Part shown: positions 38,801 to 48,831 of the stretch, one piece after another
Position numbering within the stretch: position 1 is the first letter of the stretch
Layout: the number at the start of each line of letters is the position of its first letter
DNA from: Capitella teleta
Lineage: Eukaryota > Annelida > Polychaeta > Capitellidae
NCBI GenBank assembly: GCA_000328365.1
Contig: KB308761.1
Location: forward strand, 92,447 to 156,446
DNA length: 64,000 bases
Direction of reading: 5' to 3'
Made by a program: the position numbers and the translations under genes
The notes under the pieces: model-generated
Seen by the model: only the letters and a program-made list of their open reading frames with translations
Told to the model about the DNA's origin: nothing
Database searches by the model: none

Positions 38801-40783
38801 ACAGTTCAGGATGAATCACCAGGACCGAATACCATCATCATTGGAGCACCACATCTCGCTCATTGGTGTGTGCTTATCCACTCAAATAGTCTAAAGATGT
38901 ATCGGTGCCTGGACATTGTAGCGTCTGGACTGGACCAGGGATGGTCAGGGGCAGGACAATAGAACGCCTCGAGGCGGCTCTAGATAATGGGGCGCCTATT
39001 AGCACCCATTGGTGTCCCTTCCTATATCAGTTGATGCCACTCAAAGGGAAGAGCCTGAGAAATCTCACAGGAGCCCTGGGACATCGGGCAGTGAACATCT
39101 CCCCCTCAGCGTGATTTCATCGACTTTTTCGGTGTTATTCTGGCGTCTTCATAATTACAGCAATTAAGTCGAATCAGCATTCTGATCATTTAGGCCTTCC
39201 ACTGAATGGTAGTGGAATCACAATGCATTCAAATGGAGAAGCAATAAAAGTTTGAAATCGATGAAGCAATTATTGGTTTGGGATGTAATCCATATAGTTC
39301 ACTGACAGTGTATAATTATATGCTCACTTACCATTTATATGACACAATTCTACCAATAGACGTTATTTCTCACAGGGTTTAGTGATATAGTATACTATTG
39401 ACCAATCCTACGGAGATGCATGCTTATTTAACTTATTACTGCAAACGGTCACTTTCGGGTTGTTATGGTTAGGTTCGGGTTTAGATGTAAATTCTTATGG
39501 CTCAAATCGGTTTTAAATCATGGAGATAAGATAACGAGGCTAAGTTATATTTATTTTGGGCTCATTAGGACTAACTTTCTATACATGTGTGTTAGTAATG
39601 GCTACATTGATGTGCTGGATCCACCCCAGTTCAGCTCACCTCATAACATTTCAAGGCAGAGGAGTTAAACGCATTGTTCGACATTGAACTGGAAAAACTC
39701 CGACGCATACCTGGGTTATGTAATCCACCCAATCAATCTGACAACCAGCTGAATGGATTTCCGATCAAGTCTGAATGCGTGTTAATGAAGTTATGTTAAT
39801 TAGTCACCTGCCCAGTCATCATTAGGGAACCTTGTCCAGCTGACTGATCGGGCCCAATAAATCTTACTGACCATCAACCTGTCAGCACTGATAGACAACT
39901 GACCAGTGTATTAGTTGTTAGTCATTACGGTGCATGTCATAGCGGCGGCTCTAATAGACAAGTACTCGTGAACTTTACTGACCTCTGAAGCCGAGCGAGC
40001 TGGTTGCCCGTTGCCGATGAGGTTGTCGCTGCTCCGCGCCTGCGCACTGTTGATTCGGTTGCCCCCACTTCCGATCTTAGACTTGACAAAAGATTCGACT
40101 GAATGATTGAACTTCATGAATAACACGTAGAGGATGTAACACGCGAACATGATGAGAGCCTCCCACCAGAAGATCTTGTGGTCAAGAAAGGACACCATGA
40201 GACAGATGAGACTGAGGCTGTAGAACGACACATCTCGAAACAACGGCCACCACGTCAACACGAGTACTTGCGAGGAGATGATGGCGCACATGCCGATCAC
40301 GAATAGAATATTGAAGACGGCAGAACCGACAATTGTCCCAATTCCGACGTCACTATGAGCGATAAACACCCCAATGAACGAGGTGAACAACTCAGGAGCC
40401 GAGCCCCCAGCGGCCATGAATGTCGCTCCGGCCACATCCTCGGATATCTTAAGGGTCTCCGTGATCACTTCCAGTGCAGGAACGAAAAACTCATCACAGA
40501 CGATCGCAAGGGCAATGAACATGTAGATGACACCAATAACGTAGAGTACGACGGCTCCATTGGACAACTGCTCATCGCTGAACGAGTTCTTGGGGAACTC
40601 TGATTTCTGACTGGTTTGGTTGGACTCGGTGGCGAGAAGATGTCTTGATGTGAAGTGGGCATCTTGCTCAGCTGACCAGGGCAGGCCAAGTAAAGCTGAC
40701 AGGTAGCCACAGGTGAATAGTAGTGCAATGACCAATAGGCGAGTCGGTAGAGCCCGTCGGCGACGGTGTGTAATTGGACGCAT
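16461..40783 (-). CDS. SLC24A2-like: K+-dependent Na+/Ca2+ exchanger (SLC24, NCKX1/2 type)
   Basis: Seven exons join without any frame break into a 679-residue protein; human NCKX2 is about 660. It exports Ca2+ with K+ in exchange for Na+ across the plasma membrane. Layout: basic N-terminus and TM0/signal-anchor at 16-34, N-glycosylation site NQT at 55-57, alpha-1 repeat with [11 protein letters not shown] (Glu131), large Asn/Ser/Ala-rich cytoplasmic loop (about 240-480), then alpha-2 repeat with [12 protein letters not shown] (Asp567) and [10 protein letters not shown] (Asp594). By spacing Glu131, Asp567 and Asp594 match NCKX2 Glu188, Asp548 and Asp575; the last confers K+ dependence. The C-terminal [14 protein letters not shown] and KWRMN favour the NCKX1/2 branch over NCKX3/4/5. 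Intron 1 is 18.7 kb. The start is the first in-frame ATG after an upstream stop. Confidence 0.95.
17035..17171 (-). CDS. SLC24A2-like: NCKX exon 6 (alpha-2 repeat)
   Basis: 137 nt, residues 553-597 plus two bases. It carries [19 protein letters not shown] and [15 protein letters not shown] with the cation-binding Asp567 and the K+-site Asp594. Donor GG/GTACGT. Confidence 0.96.
17847..17966 (-). CDS. SLC24A2-like: NCKX exon 5
   Basis: 120 nt, residues 513-552: [20 protein letters not shown] then [20 protein letters not shown]. This is the membrane segment just before the alpha-2 repeat. Acceptor TTGCAG, donor GTGAGA. Confidence 0.95.
18630..18881 (+). other. short open frame in an NCKX intron, probably not a gene
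   Basis: 83 codons, [20 protein letters not shown] then a hydrophobic stretch ([16 protein letters not shown]). It has an ATG and a CAG/GTACCG donor-like site but no recognised homology, and it is antisense in an intron. It is listed because its composition looks more coding-like than its neighbours. Confidence 0.15.
19495..19653 (-). CDS. SLC24A2-like: NCKX exon 4
   Basis: 159 nt, residues 460-512. It contains [19 protein letters not shown] then [17 protein letters not shown], the conserved re-entry into the second membrane half. Acceptor TTTCAG, donor GTGGGT; phase 0 at both ends. Confidence 0.95.
19780..20225 (-). CDS. SLC24A2-like: NCKX exon 3 (variable cytoplasmic loop)
   Basis: 446 nt, residues 311-459. 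It starts with the [14 protein letters not shown] helix and then runs into low-complexity loop rich in Asn, Ser, Thr, Ala and Val. In vertebrates this loop is poorly conserved and alternatively spliced. Donor GAG/GTAAAA, phase 0. Confidence 0.9.
21171..21300 (-). CDS. SLC24A2-like: NCKX exon 2
   Basis: 130 nt, residues 268-310 plus one base. It encodes [11 protein letters not shown] ... [20 protein letters not shown], a conserved cytoplasmic segment of the family. Acceptor TTGCAG, donor GTGAGT, phase 0 to phase 1. Confidence 0.93.
21301..28180. other. NCKX intron 1, proximal part: no gene seen
   Basis: AT-rich intronic sequence. A 13-bp tandem repeat is at 23268-23323. A minus-strand open frame at 24086-24352 is unsupported. 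A polypyrimidine tract lies at 26375-26430. Confidence 0.4.
23268..23323. repeat. 13-bp tandem repeat
   Basis: Four near-exact units of AATGAACCAAACC. Confidence 0.9.
28193..28531 (+). mobile_element. full-length tRNA-derived SINE with target-site duplication
   Basis: The head GGGGCACCGGATAGCTCAGT and GGGTTAAACC give an A box. The B box is GGTTTGAGACC at 28266-28276, so the promoter is of the tRNA pol III type. A roughly 240-bp body follows (GGCCGGGCGCTGTGTACTAC; GGTCCGGGTCCTTCTGTTCT), then the tail GGGTGGAGCCGTAAAACCCC and CACTCACTCAC. A perfect 12-bp target duplication, CTTAAATTTTCA, flanks it at 28181-28192 and 28532-28543. It lies in NCKX intron 1, antisense to the gene. The 3' tail module is the piece shared with the short copies elsewhere. 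Confidence 0.92.
29244..29651 (+). other. coding-like island with donor-like sites at its in-frame TGAs
   Basis: One plus-strand frame from ATG 29244 to TAA 29649-29651 is interrupted only by TGA at 29334 and 29457. Both TGAs lie inside GTGAG donor-like motifs (GA/GTGAGA, AA/GTGAGT). For the second, an ACAAGTCGTTCTTTAATAG acceptor would remove a 45-nt intron and keep the frame. Segments look coding: [37 protein letters not shown]; then [20 protein letters not shown] with a hydrophobic C-terminus. No in-frame acceptor fits the first donor. It matches no family I recognise. It could be a small spliced gene within NCKX intron 1, a relic, or chance; the complementary strand is also open. Confidence 0.3.
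32205..32573 (-). mobile_element. full-length SINE on minus strand with target-site duplication
   Basis: The element body is 32220-32558. Read on the minus strand it has the same head, B box (GGTTCGAGACC), body and GGGTTGGGTGGAGCCGTAAA tail as the copy at 28193. It is flanked by 15-bp direct repeats, AGAAGACTCGGAGGA (32205-32219) and AGAAGACTCAGAGGA (32559-32573), with one difference. The head end differs slightly from the partial head found beyond the BEL element. Confidence 0.88.
32559..33148. repeat. haplotype-type duplication, left copy (empty-site allele)
   Basis: About 590 bp is repeated at 34994-35582 with roughly 13 differences (about 2 percent), including single-base and 2-bp indels. 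The left copy directly follows an uninterrupted SINE and ends at a run of A and the assembly gap. The open frames inside are short and not convincing. Confidence 0.85.
33149..33198. other. assembly gap (50 N)
   Basis: Exactly 50 N; the round number suggests a gap of unknown or nominal size. Protein frames crossing it are not meaningful. Confidence 0.99.
33199..34977 (+). mobile_element. BEL/Pao LTR retrotransposon fossil, partial
   Basis: Family call rests on the pol region: a YVDDLLTS-type reverse transcriptase motif, the Pao-family stretch with the [13 protein letters not shown] signature, and an RNase H-like [12 protein letters not shown] segment with a [11 protein letters not shown] motif. 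A likely 3' LTR follows and ends in TTACA at 34977. The element is incomplete; its 5' part is lost in or beyond the gap. It is inserted in a SINE, whose head remnant continues at 34978. Presence in only one of two apparent alleles suggests a young insertion. Confidence 0.9.
34424..34977 (+). repeat. probable 3' LTR of the BEL/Pao element
   Basis: The segment contains a TATAAAC core-promoter-like site (about 34792), an AATAAAG poly-A-like site (about 34935) and a CA end next to the SINE remnant. The left limit is a guess, since no 5' LTR is available to align. The start could be any TG from about 34424 onward. Confidence 0.5.
34978..35582. repeat. haplotype-type duplication, right copy (filled-site allele)
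   Basis: It begins with about 16 bases of SINE head (GTACTATTCGGTGCCC) and then the SINE target duplication and flank, matching 32559-33148. It runs on past the A-run into unique sequence. Thus it carries the right flank of the BEL insertion in a second allele. Confidence 0.85.
35583..39982. other. NCKX intron 1, distal part: no gene seen
   Basis: It contains a long T-rich tract at 35779-35830 and a SINE-tail scrap near 38768. Open frames (36889-37156, 38179-38388) have no recognised homology or splice support. Confidence 0.4.
38768..38786 (-). mobile_element. short SINE-tail scrap
   Basis: GGGTTTTACGGCTCCG is the inverse of the SINE tail core CGGAGCCGTAAAACCC. Only about 16 bases match, so this could be chance. 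Confidence 0.3.
39983..40783 (-). CDS. SLC24A2-like: NCKX exon 1
   Basis: 801 nt, residues 1-267: TM0, extracellular loop, alpha-1 repeat and the following helices to the start of the cytoplasmic loop. An in-frame TGA lies about 80 bases upstream of the ATG, with no other in-frame ATG between. The donor is GAG/GTCAGT, phase 0. The upstream 200 bases are relatively GC-rich and probably hold the 5' UTR. Confidence 0.95.
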
Positions 40784-43700
40784 GTTGGTTAACCAGGGGG
40801 CTTCTTCGCAGGCATTGCTCCGTGTAGGGCGCTCGTTCTCCTTCGACTGCCTGCGACACAGGAGCGTTCAATGCGGCTGCAACCGTTGCTACTGCCTGCG
40901 TTGCGCCGGGCTCAGCGCATACAGCGCTTCATCCGTCGCTAAGGGCAACGAGTGTTTATGGGGGTTGTCATGGTGACAGGTGTGGGAGATTCCCGTTGAT
41001 TGGCACCAGGTGAATGCATGAATGGATGTATGACTGGCGAAATGATTGAATCACTGACTGACTAAATGTATCAAAGACGGGGTATGCTTTTCACCTTGGC
41101 TGGCCGCCCTTTTGGGGCAGAGGTCAAACAACTGGAGAGGATAATACGTTTAGCGTTTTAGATATAAGTAATTATCATAGATTTATGGTGGTTAATTAGT
41201 AAATTGATATTTAGCGATGACTCAGGAATATGTCTCTGTGTGCCTTAGAAGGGAGGTGACACAATCCGTTTTTAACCTGTAACTCAATTCACATAAGTAA
41301 AGTTAAACCCTGGTCTTGCTCCCCTTCTTTTGACTCATCATTGACAATGGTGGAATATGCCAAGTACTCATAGCTTATGCAACGTTCTTCTCTAAAGGTG
41401 TGCTACTCAATTCCCTCATTATTTTTCCAATTTAAATGTTTCTGTTGTCTGCTATTTAAATTAACCCAAAGAAAAAAACTCATTTGATGAAAAAAGCCCC
41501 ATGTGAAGTTCCAATTAGGGTTTCATGCAAGTTTGCACTCGTCTGTTGGAATAGGAACAAATTAATAACACTTTCATTACAAAGAAATTAGAAAGCTATG
41601 CTTCTTGTCGGTACCCGAGTTGAACATGTCACATATAAGTGATCACATGTCCAAGGTTCAATCTCTGAATAAAGCATCTTAGATATATATATTTGGGCAG
41701 AATAATGTAATTAACAACTTCCTTGGAGCGATCCGAAATCGACAAGAGGGTCCGCGTTGCCCGGCTGATGTTCAAGAAATGCCGCATTGCTCGATCCTGA
41801 TGCATCGCGATCGCTCCAGCTGTTTACCTTTGCCTCTGGCTAGTCCATTCCAGGGCTAAATATCCATATTGCCTATCATCATTGCGTCTCGGTTAAGCAT
41901 GACATCTCAGAAGTCGAGGTGGTCGAGGCATAGATACAGATTGTTCATGCACTATATGAAATCGACTCATATCTAGTGTTTGGTTTATTTTCTTATATTT
42001 GTTTATTTCATTCTTTATTTTTATTGTTGGCTGCGTGGGAGACTGAAATTGACATGCACCTCGATTTCTAAACAATCACAATACGTACGACACTGGAACC
42101 TTAGCAACCATAGATCGACAAGCTTCTCATAACACACGTCTGTTGTAGCTTATAAGACATACCGAAAGATGTTGATCGAATATAGCATGAACAGACAGAA
42201 TAGCCAATATAAAAGTGAAAGAAAGAAAACATAGCATTCTATTTGACATTATAAAAAGCTAATATCCGAATCGATGTCTGCTCTTGAACTCTTTTTTTCT
42301 TCACAAGTATAGATTAATTTTATGATTATTTTGTTCATTGTGTTTTTCTTGCTCTTCGGTAGAGTGAAATTATCCACCTGCTTCAATTGTTAATTTCATC
42401 TTTAGCTCTTCCGGAGTTTGTCCACAGGGGATATTTGTCCGAACACTATCTTTCGCTCGGAAACATCTGCGTGCCTATTTTTAGAATTCCACATCGCTTC
42501 GAGCAAACCAGGCACGTGTCCATTTCACTTATTTAGAAAATCAGCCAGACTATATGGAATTACAATTTTTAACTGAGTAATATACATCTTCATTTTATGC
42601 AAATGGGAATTATGGGATAGATAGTAACCCATACGTTCAATTTACCTCAAAAGATTGGCAAACAATAATTATTCACCTGAAGCATTTATTCCAATTGATT
42701 AGTGAGTGAAATGGTATCGTTTTAAGTGTTTTAGAACGAAAACACATTTTCTGATGCAATATAGGCATTTAGGCCGCTATTGAACAACACGCTACATCCG
42801 CGCTCCCAGCATAAATGCAAACAACTCTTGAATATTGAGATAATAATATTAAACAGTACCCGAGATGATTTTTACATGATATTGATTTCGGATCGGGAAT
42901 GGAAGCTTAATTGTTACCATGGCAACAATAAATGCGAGCATTCCCCTGTCCCCTTCAGACTGTTTGAGAGGCTTCGTCTCGCTAATGAAGCTGTCAAAAT
43001 TGTACTGCACTAAGTCTGTGTCGACAATTTAATTATGTCTCTTGTCTTGAATTCAGTGCCCCCACCCCCATATAGTGTTTGCCTTGTAAAGGGACACGAT
43101 AGGACCTCACAGCATCCATACTGGCTTCGAAACCTTCTATCGACCAACCATGTTTCGGGTTAGAGATCCAGAACCCTTATATGGAGTAACCCAATCCCAT
43201 TCCGGATCCACCGAAACCAATGCCTCTTCTGGATTACGGTTCACAAGAGATGAACTTGGGAATCTTGGTATATTAAATGCTTCGCGATGTAATGGAAATG
43301 TGTCTCCATCGGTCAGACATGAGGGGTGTGGTAGCCGATGGGTTGGGTATTTAATTAGGACGAGCGAAGATCACAGCCAGCATCCCTATCTTGTGATCAT
43401 TGGCTTTGAGGCGGTATAAATGTGTGAGTTGGCACTTATGGGCTCTGTGAATACACTCAAGATGTCACCCAAGTGGAAGCCAACTAGTTATAAGGCAACA
43501 CAGTATGACTGCGGCGCACAACCGCTTATCGAATGCTGTCTATTAAACAACTGGCTATTCCAAGCCAAGCGTGTCCTGGAAAATATGGCCCAGCTCTATG
43601 ATAAACCAATTTATTTGCTTCGTGAGACTTCATTGGCGGTTTTTCCTAAATTTGAATATACTACCCCGTATTCATCACTGTTTCAACTTTGAGATTCGAC

Positions 43701-45332
43701 CAAATTAAAATCGCCAAATACAATCGAAATATAGAAAACGCCAATTAATATATTCGCCAATATAAGTATGTGTACATAAGTAGTTAATATAATTATATCT
43801 GGGCAGGGATATGGAGTTTTCATCGAGATATAAACATAGATTTAGATATCATTTAATTAAATTAATTGCATTAAACAGCCGGCAAACTGTATTTCACGTT
43901 GCTTCCGTATGCTTTCAGAAATGTAGGTAAGGGATCGAATCGATGTCACGAATGAATGGAGAGAATTAAACCTGTTATTGACACATTAGTGCATGTATAT
44001 ATGGCCTCATTGGCTAATCCATCCCCCCAGAATAATATTCGCAAAATTCAATGACAAGCATGCAAACATTATTCATTGTTGGATTGAAAGCATGATAGAA
44101 ACAAGTGAGTGTATCTCTCGAAATGTCACGTTTATCGAGCATGGTGTATTGGCAATATTGTTGATGTAATATTATATTCTTTAACTATTTTATTATTTAA
44201 CTGAAAACTTTAGTTTGCTCTAAACGCAATGTATCGTGTCTTTAAATGGTTTGATTAAGGATCGCATGTTACTATTTTTACCAAGTAGCACGTTTTGCAA
44301 GCGTATCTCATTGTATAATCTATATAGGATCTCATTGTATAGGATCTAAATAGGATCTATATAGGATCTATTCGAATCAAATCTGAACGTGTTGATGAAA
44401 ATGACAATTCCGCAGAAGACGTCGCGCATCTATGATCTATTGAGTATTATGTCCTCTTATTCTCTGGAAATTCCTTCTTTACTGAACTAGCACTGCCATC
44501 TATAAGGAAAGAGCGCCGTCTGCCTATACTTCCACATCAGTGCCCCTTTTCTTGGTTCAATGCCAAAGTGATCTCATTAATTTGAGATACGATTGTGATA
44601 CTCTTACTGTGAGCGGAGCAACTATGGAATCGGTGATATGGGCATATTAAGGGTTTGGGTGATGAGGGTTATATGCTGTTAATTTATAAGGCCATGACCG
44701 TTACCCTTATAGTTGTCCAATCTAGCTACCCCTTCTTGTGTTGTAATATACCCAAGTAGCCAATTGAACTAACTAGCTTATAGACTTAGAAGAGTAAGAC
44801 AATATTGCAATCATAAACGATGCCCATTGATGTCTGTTAATCCATTTACATCTCTTACGTAATAATAATCACATTTATCGAACACGGTTTAATTGCGTGA
44901 TTTGTTCTCCACTTCATGGATAACAATCCACATTCACTGAAGCTCTGTGTCTGTACGGAGGTCAGAGACAATGACGCTTTTGGAAACAGCTATGGATAAG
45001 GCTAGGAATCCGCAGTCCATGTTGGTCGATGGGTTCAAAAGATAAACAAATATTTGTCATCCACAAAATTAATTCCTTCGGGGAATAACTACTTGAAAAA
45101 TTATGATTAGTATTTCTTGTTTGAAGGAATAATTGATGCCTAGCGAGTACTATAGAGCACGAAGTCGTTTAATTTTGATTAGCTGGCTTCATATTTATTG
45201 ACTGCTTATCACTGAACTGATACGTTGTTGTCGTGGACTGGCCAAGTAAGAAGTGAGTATGCAGACCCCACGCGGGTCAAATTGAAGAAGAAAGACGTCA
45301 GCAGAAAATGAGCAAATGACATGGGAAATATA
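40784..45332. other. intergenic: no gene seen
   Basis: The first 250 bases next to the NCKX start are GC-richer and likely carry its promoter, but no core motif stands out. The remainder is AT-rich. A small cluster of TAGGATCTATATA-like repeats lies at 44322-44372. Confidence 0.4.
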
Positions 45333-45648
45333 CAGAGTGGGCCAAAAGTAGTCGCTCTACTCTATGTTAAAAACAAAACTCTAAAATTTGCTGAAATATA
45401 TCAAGTATTCCAAAAAATAACTACCTGATATGGGTTGACTATGTTATTCTACACCCATTTATGCAAAGAAATCAAGTAAAAAGTCAATTTGAATTATAGG
45501 GAGAAATATTTAAATGCGAGTGGTGAGTGATCACGAAGAGAGCGAAATCAGATGAGCCCCTGAAGGAGCATTAATTGAGGAATGTCATATTTGGTATGGC
45601 GCTTCAATACAAACTCTCCGATTTGTTTTGATTTAAGAAGATAATTTT
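45333..45648 (-). mobile_element. truncated copy of the mariner-like element
   Basis: It starts CAGAGTGGGCCAAAAGTAGT after TA, includes GTCGCTCTACTCTATGTT (inner part of the terminal repeat) and matches the 60520-61183 element in inverse orientation through TTAAATGCGAGTGGTGAGTG and the GATGAGCCCCTGAA block. It lacks the rest. Confidence 0.6.
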
Positions 45649-45935
45649 TTAATCTTTGCCAACCCTTGACGCGAAATTCTCATCTTCGATGTCGTGTGGG
45701 GTTGACCAGTAGACCGGCTGTAACTTTTGAACTACTTCCCCGATTTAGATAGTTCTGGCATCAAACTGAATGGATTTGTATCAGCTATTAGGAGGCATTA
45801 AAACCTTAAAATTTACTAATTCGACTTAGTGCGGGTTTCGGCGCGAGGAGTCACTAATGGAAATATACGAAGTAAGAAAACAGCTTCACAATCATTCTGT
45901 TCAGGCTAGACCAATCAATTTATTAAAAAAAAAAA

Positions 45936-46120
<185 letters not shown>

Positions 46121-46886
46121 TCTGCTGAAACTAGAACAAAGCAAGTAGCAAAGCAAACTGATAAGAAATCCAAAGTAGTCTAACCGAGAATGAAACCATG
46201 TGAGATCTGGGCAGTGAAAGCGCAAACCGGGGGCTCAAATATCGGCAGGACAAAACTTGTTTGTGAATGTTACTCGCTAAACATAAATCTGACCCAAGCA
46301 TTAACCAATAGAGCAGAGCTGTAGAAGAAAGTATCCACCGCAATTATTATAAGAAGTTGTCATTTGTACAAGTCTTTGTTGTGTTTATGGTATTGTTTTT
46401 ATAATTGCCCTCTCAGCTCTTTATGAAAGTAAATTTTATTCAGTTTGCTTAATTAAAATTATTGTAATGATTTATGTCATACTGTATGTATGCCCATACA
46501 TATGCGAGGGTTGTCCAAAAAGATATTGGCCTGACATAGGATGAGCATATACGTACTAGGGTTAATGTAAAACATTTCTTCATGAGAAGATCACTGGTTG
46601 TTAACTAATTGTATATTACTGATAGGTCTATTTATCTGGCATTAAGCCTACCCTTTTTGATTGATTGTACCATTAATTATAACTTACAGCACTGCCAAAC
46701 CCTCATTTCAGAATTCAGACGCCTAAGACATTTGCATTGGCCTCTCATAACACTTAGTTCATTACACTGCTTGTCTACATGCATTGCTTTTGTTGGTCTG
46801 AAACATTAGTGGAATTTGATTATTTTATTTGCAATTAGTTAAGCTATTGATTTCTTCTTTACTCTACATTTCAAACCTCGTTTTTA

Positions 46887-47150
46887 GAAGGAAGCGTGCC
46901 TTGCGAAATGAAAATAACAAAGATTGTACCATTGTTCAAGAGAGGTTCCCAAAAAGAAATTTCTAACTACAGACCCTTTTCTCTCTAGCCTTTGTTCTAA
47001 AAGATCCGGAAGAAACTAGTCCACAAAAGATTGTACGATTACTTGTGGGTTAAACATTTCCACTCTTGCCATCGGTTTGGCTTTCACCCAGGCCGAAACA
47101 CAACCCAAGCACTAATATCACTAGTCGACAGAATCAGCATTAATCATCAA
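46887..47150 (+). mobile_element. LINE reverse transcriptase fragment (CR1/L2/jockey-like)
   Basis: Plus-strand translation shows VPCEMKITKIVPLFKRGSQK, EISNYRPFSL, then KLVHKRLYDYL and HRFGFHPGRNTTQALISLVD. These match RT blocks (KxxxVIPLFKKG, NYRPISLLP, QFGFRxGRSTxxAL). The frame has two stops, so it is a decayed 5'-truncated remnant; the catalytic motif is not seen on this strand downstream. Confidence 0.8.
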
Positions 47151-48543
47151 TTAATAATAATGATGTTCATGGGTAGAAATAACCTATGGAAATTTATGAA
47201 ACGCCCTAAATGTCTTGAATTTGACTATTTGAGTAAAGCAAGAGAGTGTAATTAAATGGAACACACGATTTGGAAATCACCCAATCTTAAAATTAACACA
47301 CTAGTACCACATGTAAAGAGTAGTGAATCTTTGTGTTATGTAATGACATCACTATACATATAGTATCATATAGCAACCATTGCTAAGCCACCTCAAGCCG
47401 CTGCTAGCCGCCGATCGCAATGCTGAGCCGATATCTCTGATTGGTGAAGCGGCTTAAGCAGCTAGCCGGTCATTTTTATTTCAGCCAGCCGATTCTGGCC
47501 AATTACAATCTGCTCAGGGGTCTATTATATGCATATGGGCCGACGATTTAGGTACAAGTCTTAATATAAGTGAGTGACGCATATCCGGTTCTTGGAAATG
47601 ACATATTTAGCGCCATTTTGTAACCAACATTCGGAATCCGCGCTCGTAATAACTACAAGAGCATCCTGCATGACAGACAGGTTTCTTAATTCTAATTTTG
47701 GGTGCTATTTGACGACTGCGAGAAAAGTACAATCGAGTCTTAATCTCACTACACGGTATTCGAAGCATAAAGCCTCTATGGTCTGGCTTGACGCATGCCT
47801 AAAATCTGTATCAATTCACTTTCCTTTCGATTTTGATGGACTTCCTTAAAGATGACCATTGTTTTGAACTTGAACATGAATTTGTAATATTAGAACAGAA
47901 CATGCATCTCAAAAGACAAAATGATACCCCCCTTAGACTGGCATATTTTCAATTTCTTTTTTTTTTTTTTTTTTTTCTTTTTTTCCTATCCCTGGATGGA
48001 TCGAATACAAGAGGTTTAAAATCGCGCTTTCATCTTGCGTTCGATTATCGTATTATTAACAATGGGAGCCGTCGAGTGAGCAGATTTTTCAGCGGGTCTC
48101 ATTCATCTCGTTTCAAGCTATTCGGCTTTCGTGGGAACCAGATAGCAATAAATATTCTTCATGCATGTCCCATGGCCTAATATAGATGCATTTAATTTGT
48201 TTGATTTTTATTATTATCTATATCAGTAAAGATAATGATAAAAACCTAACCAAAATCTATCCACAGGGTCGAATAGCAGAAAGCGACGACAGATATGTTA
48301 TGGTTACATATTCATTGCATGAACATTTGTACAGGTAATATCCACAAAGAGGCACGCTTTATACATATACACGTATATATTGAGGGAAGTCATGAATAAG
48401 TCAGTGCCCTCTCCTCTCCTGCTTAGCACTCGACCTTCGAAGTGACCAATTCAGCGTCCACTCTTACTGACCCTTCGGCACCACTTCACTTGACAACTAT
48501 ACTGACCGCGAAATACCACACAAGCAGAGACCTCTATTGATTC

Positions 48544-48831
48544 CTATCCACAGAAGCGCAGCCAGTTTATCTTAGTTATCCACTGAGGGGCTCCACTGAG
48601 CAGAACAGAGCCACAGAGGAATCCACATGAATCCACTATTCTGATCTGTCTTATAACTTCATTGACAGAGTCAAAAGCCTTACTTAAATCCAGGACCACT
48701 CGATAGAGTGTAATTAGACTTTCCCAGTTTAAACTGAACTCTGTCTCTGTTTTTCTCTGTAAATCATGCCTAGTAGATAATAAAATTAGGACCGACATTG
48801 TTATGTTCTTCCTAAAATATTCAATTATCAA
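48544..48831 (-). mobile_element. LINE reverse transcriptase fragment, opposite strand
   Basis: A minus-strand open frame includes VVLDLSKAFDSVNEVIRQIR, which is the RT block A (xxLDLSKAFDxVxH) with one catalytic Asp. Similarity does not extend clearly on either side. It may belong to the same family as 46887-47150 but is inverted relative to it. Confidence 0.55.
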
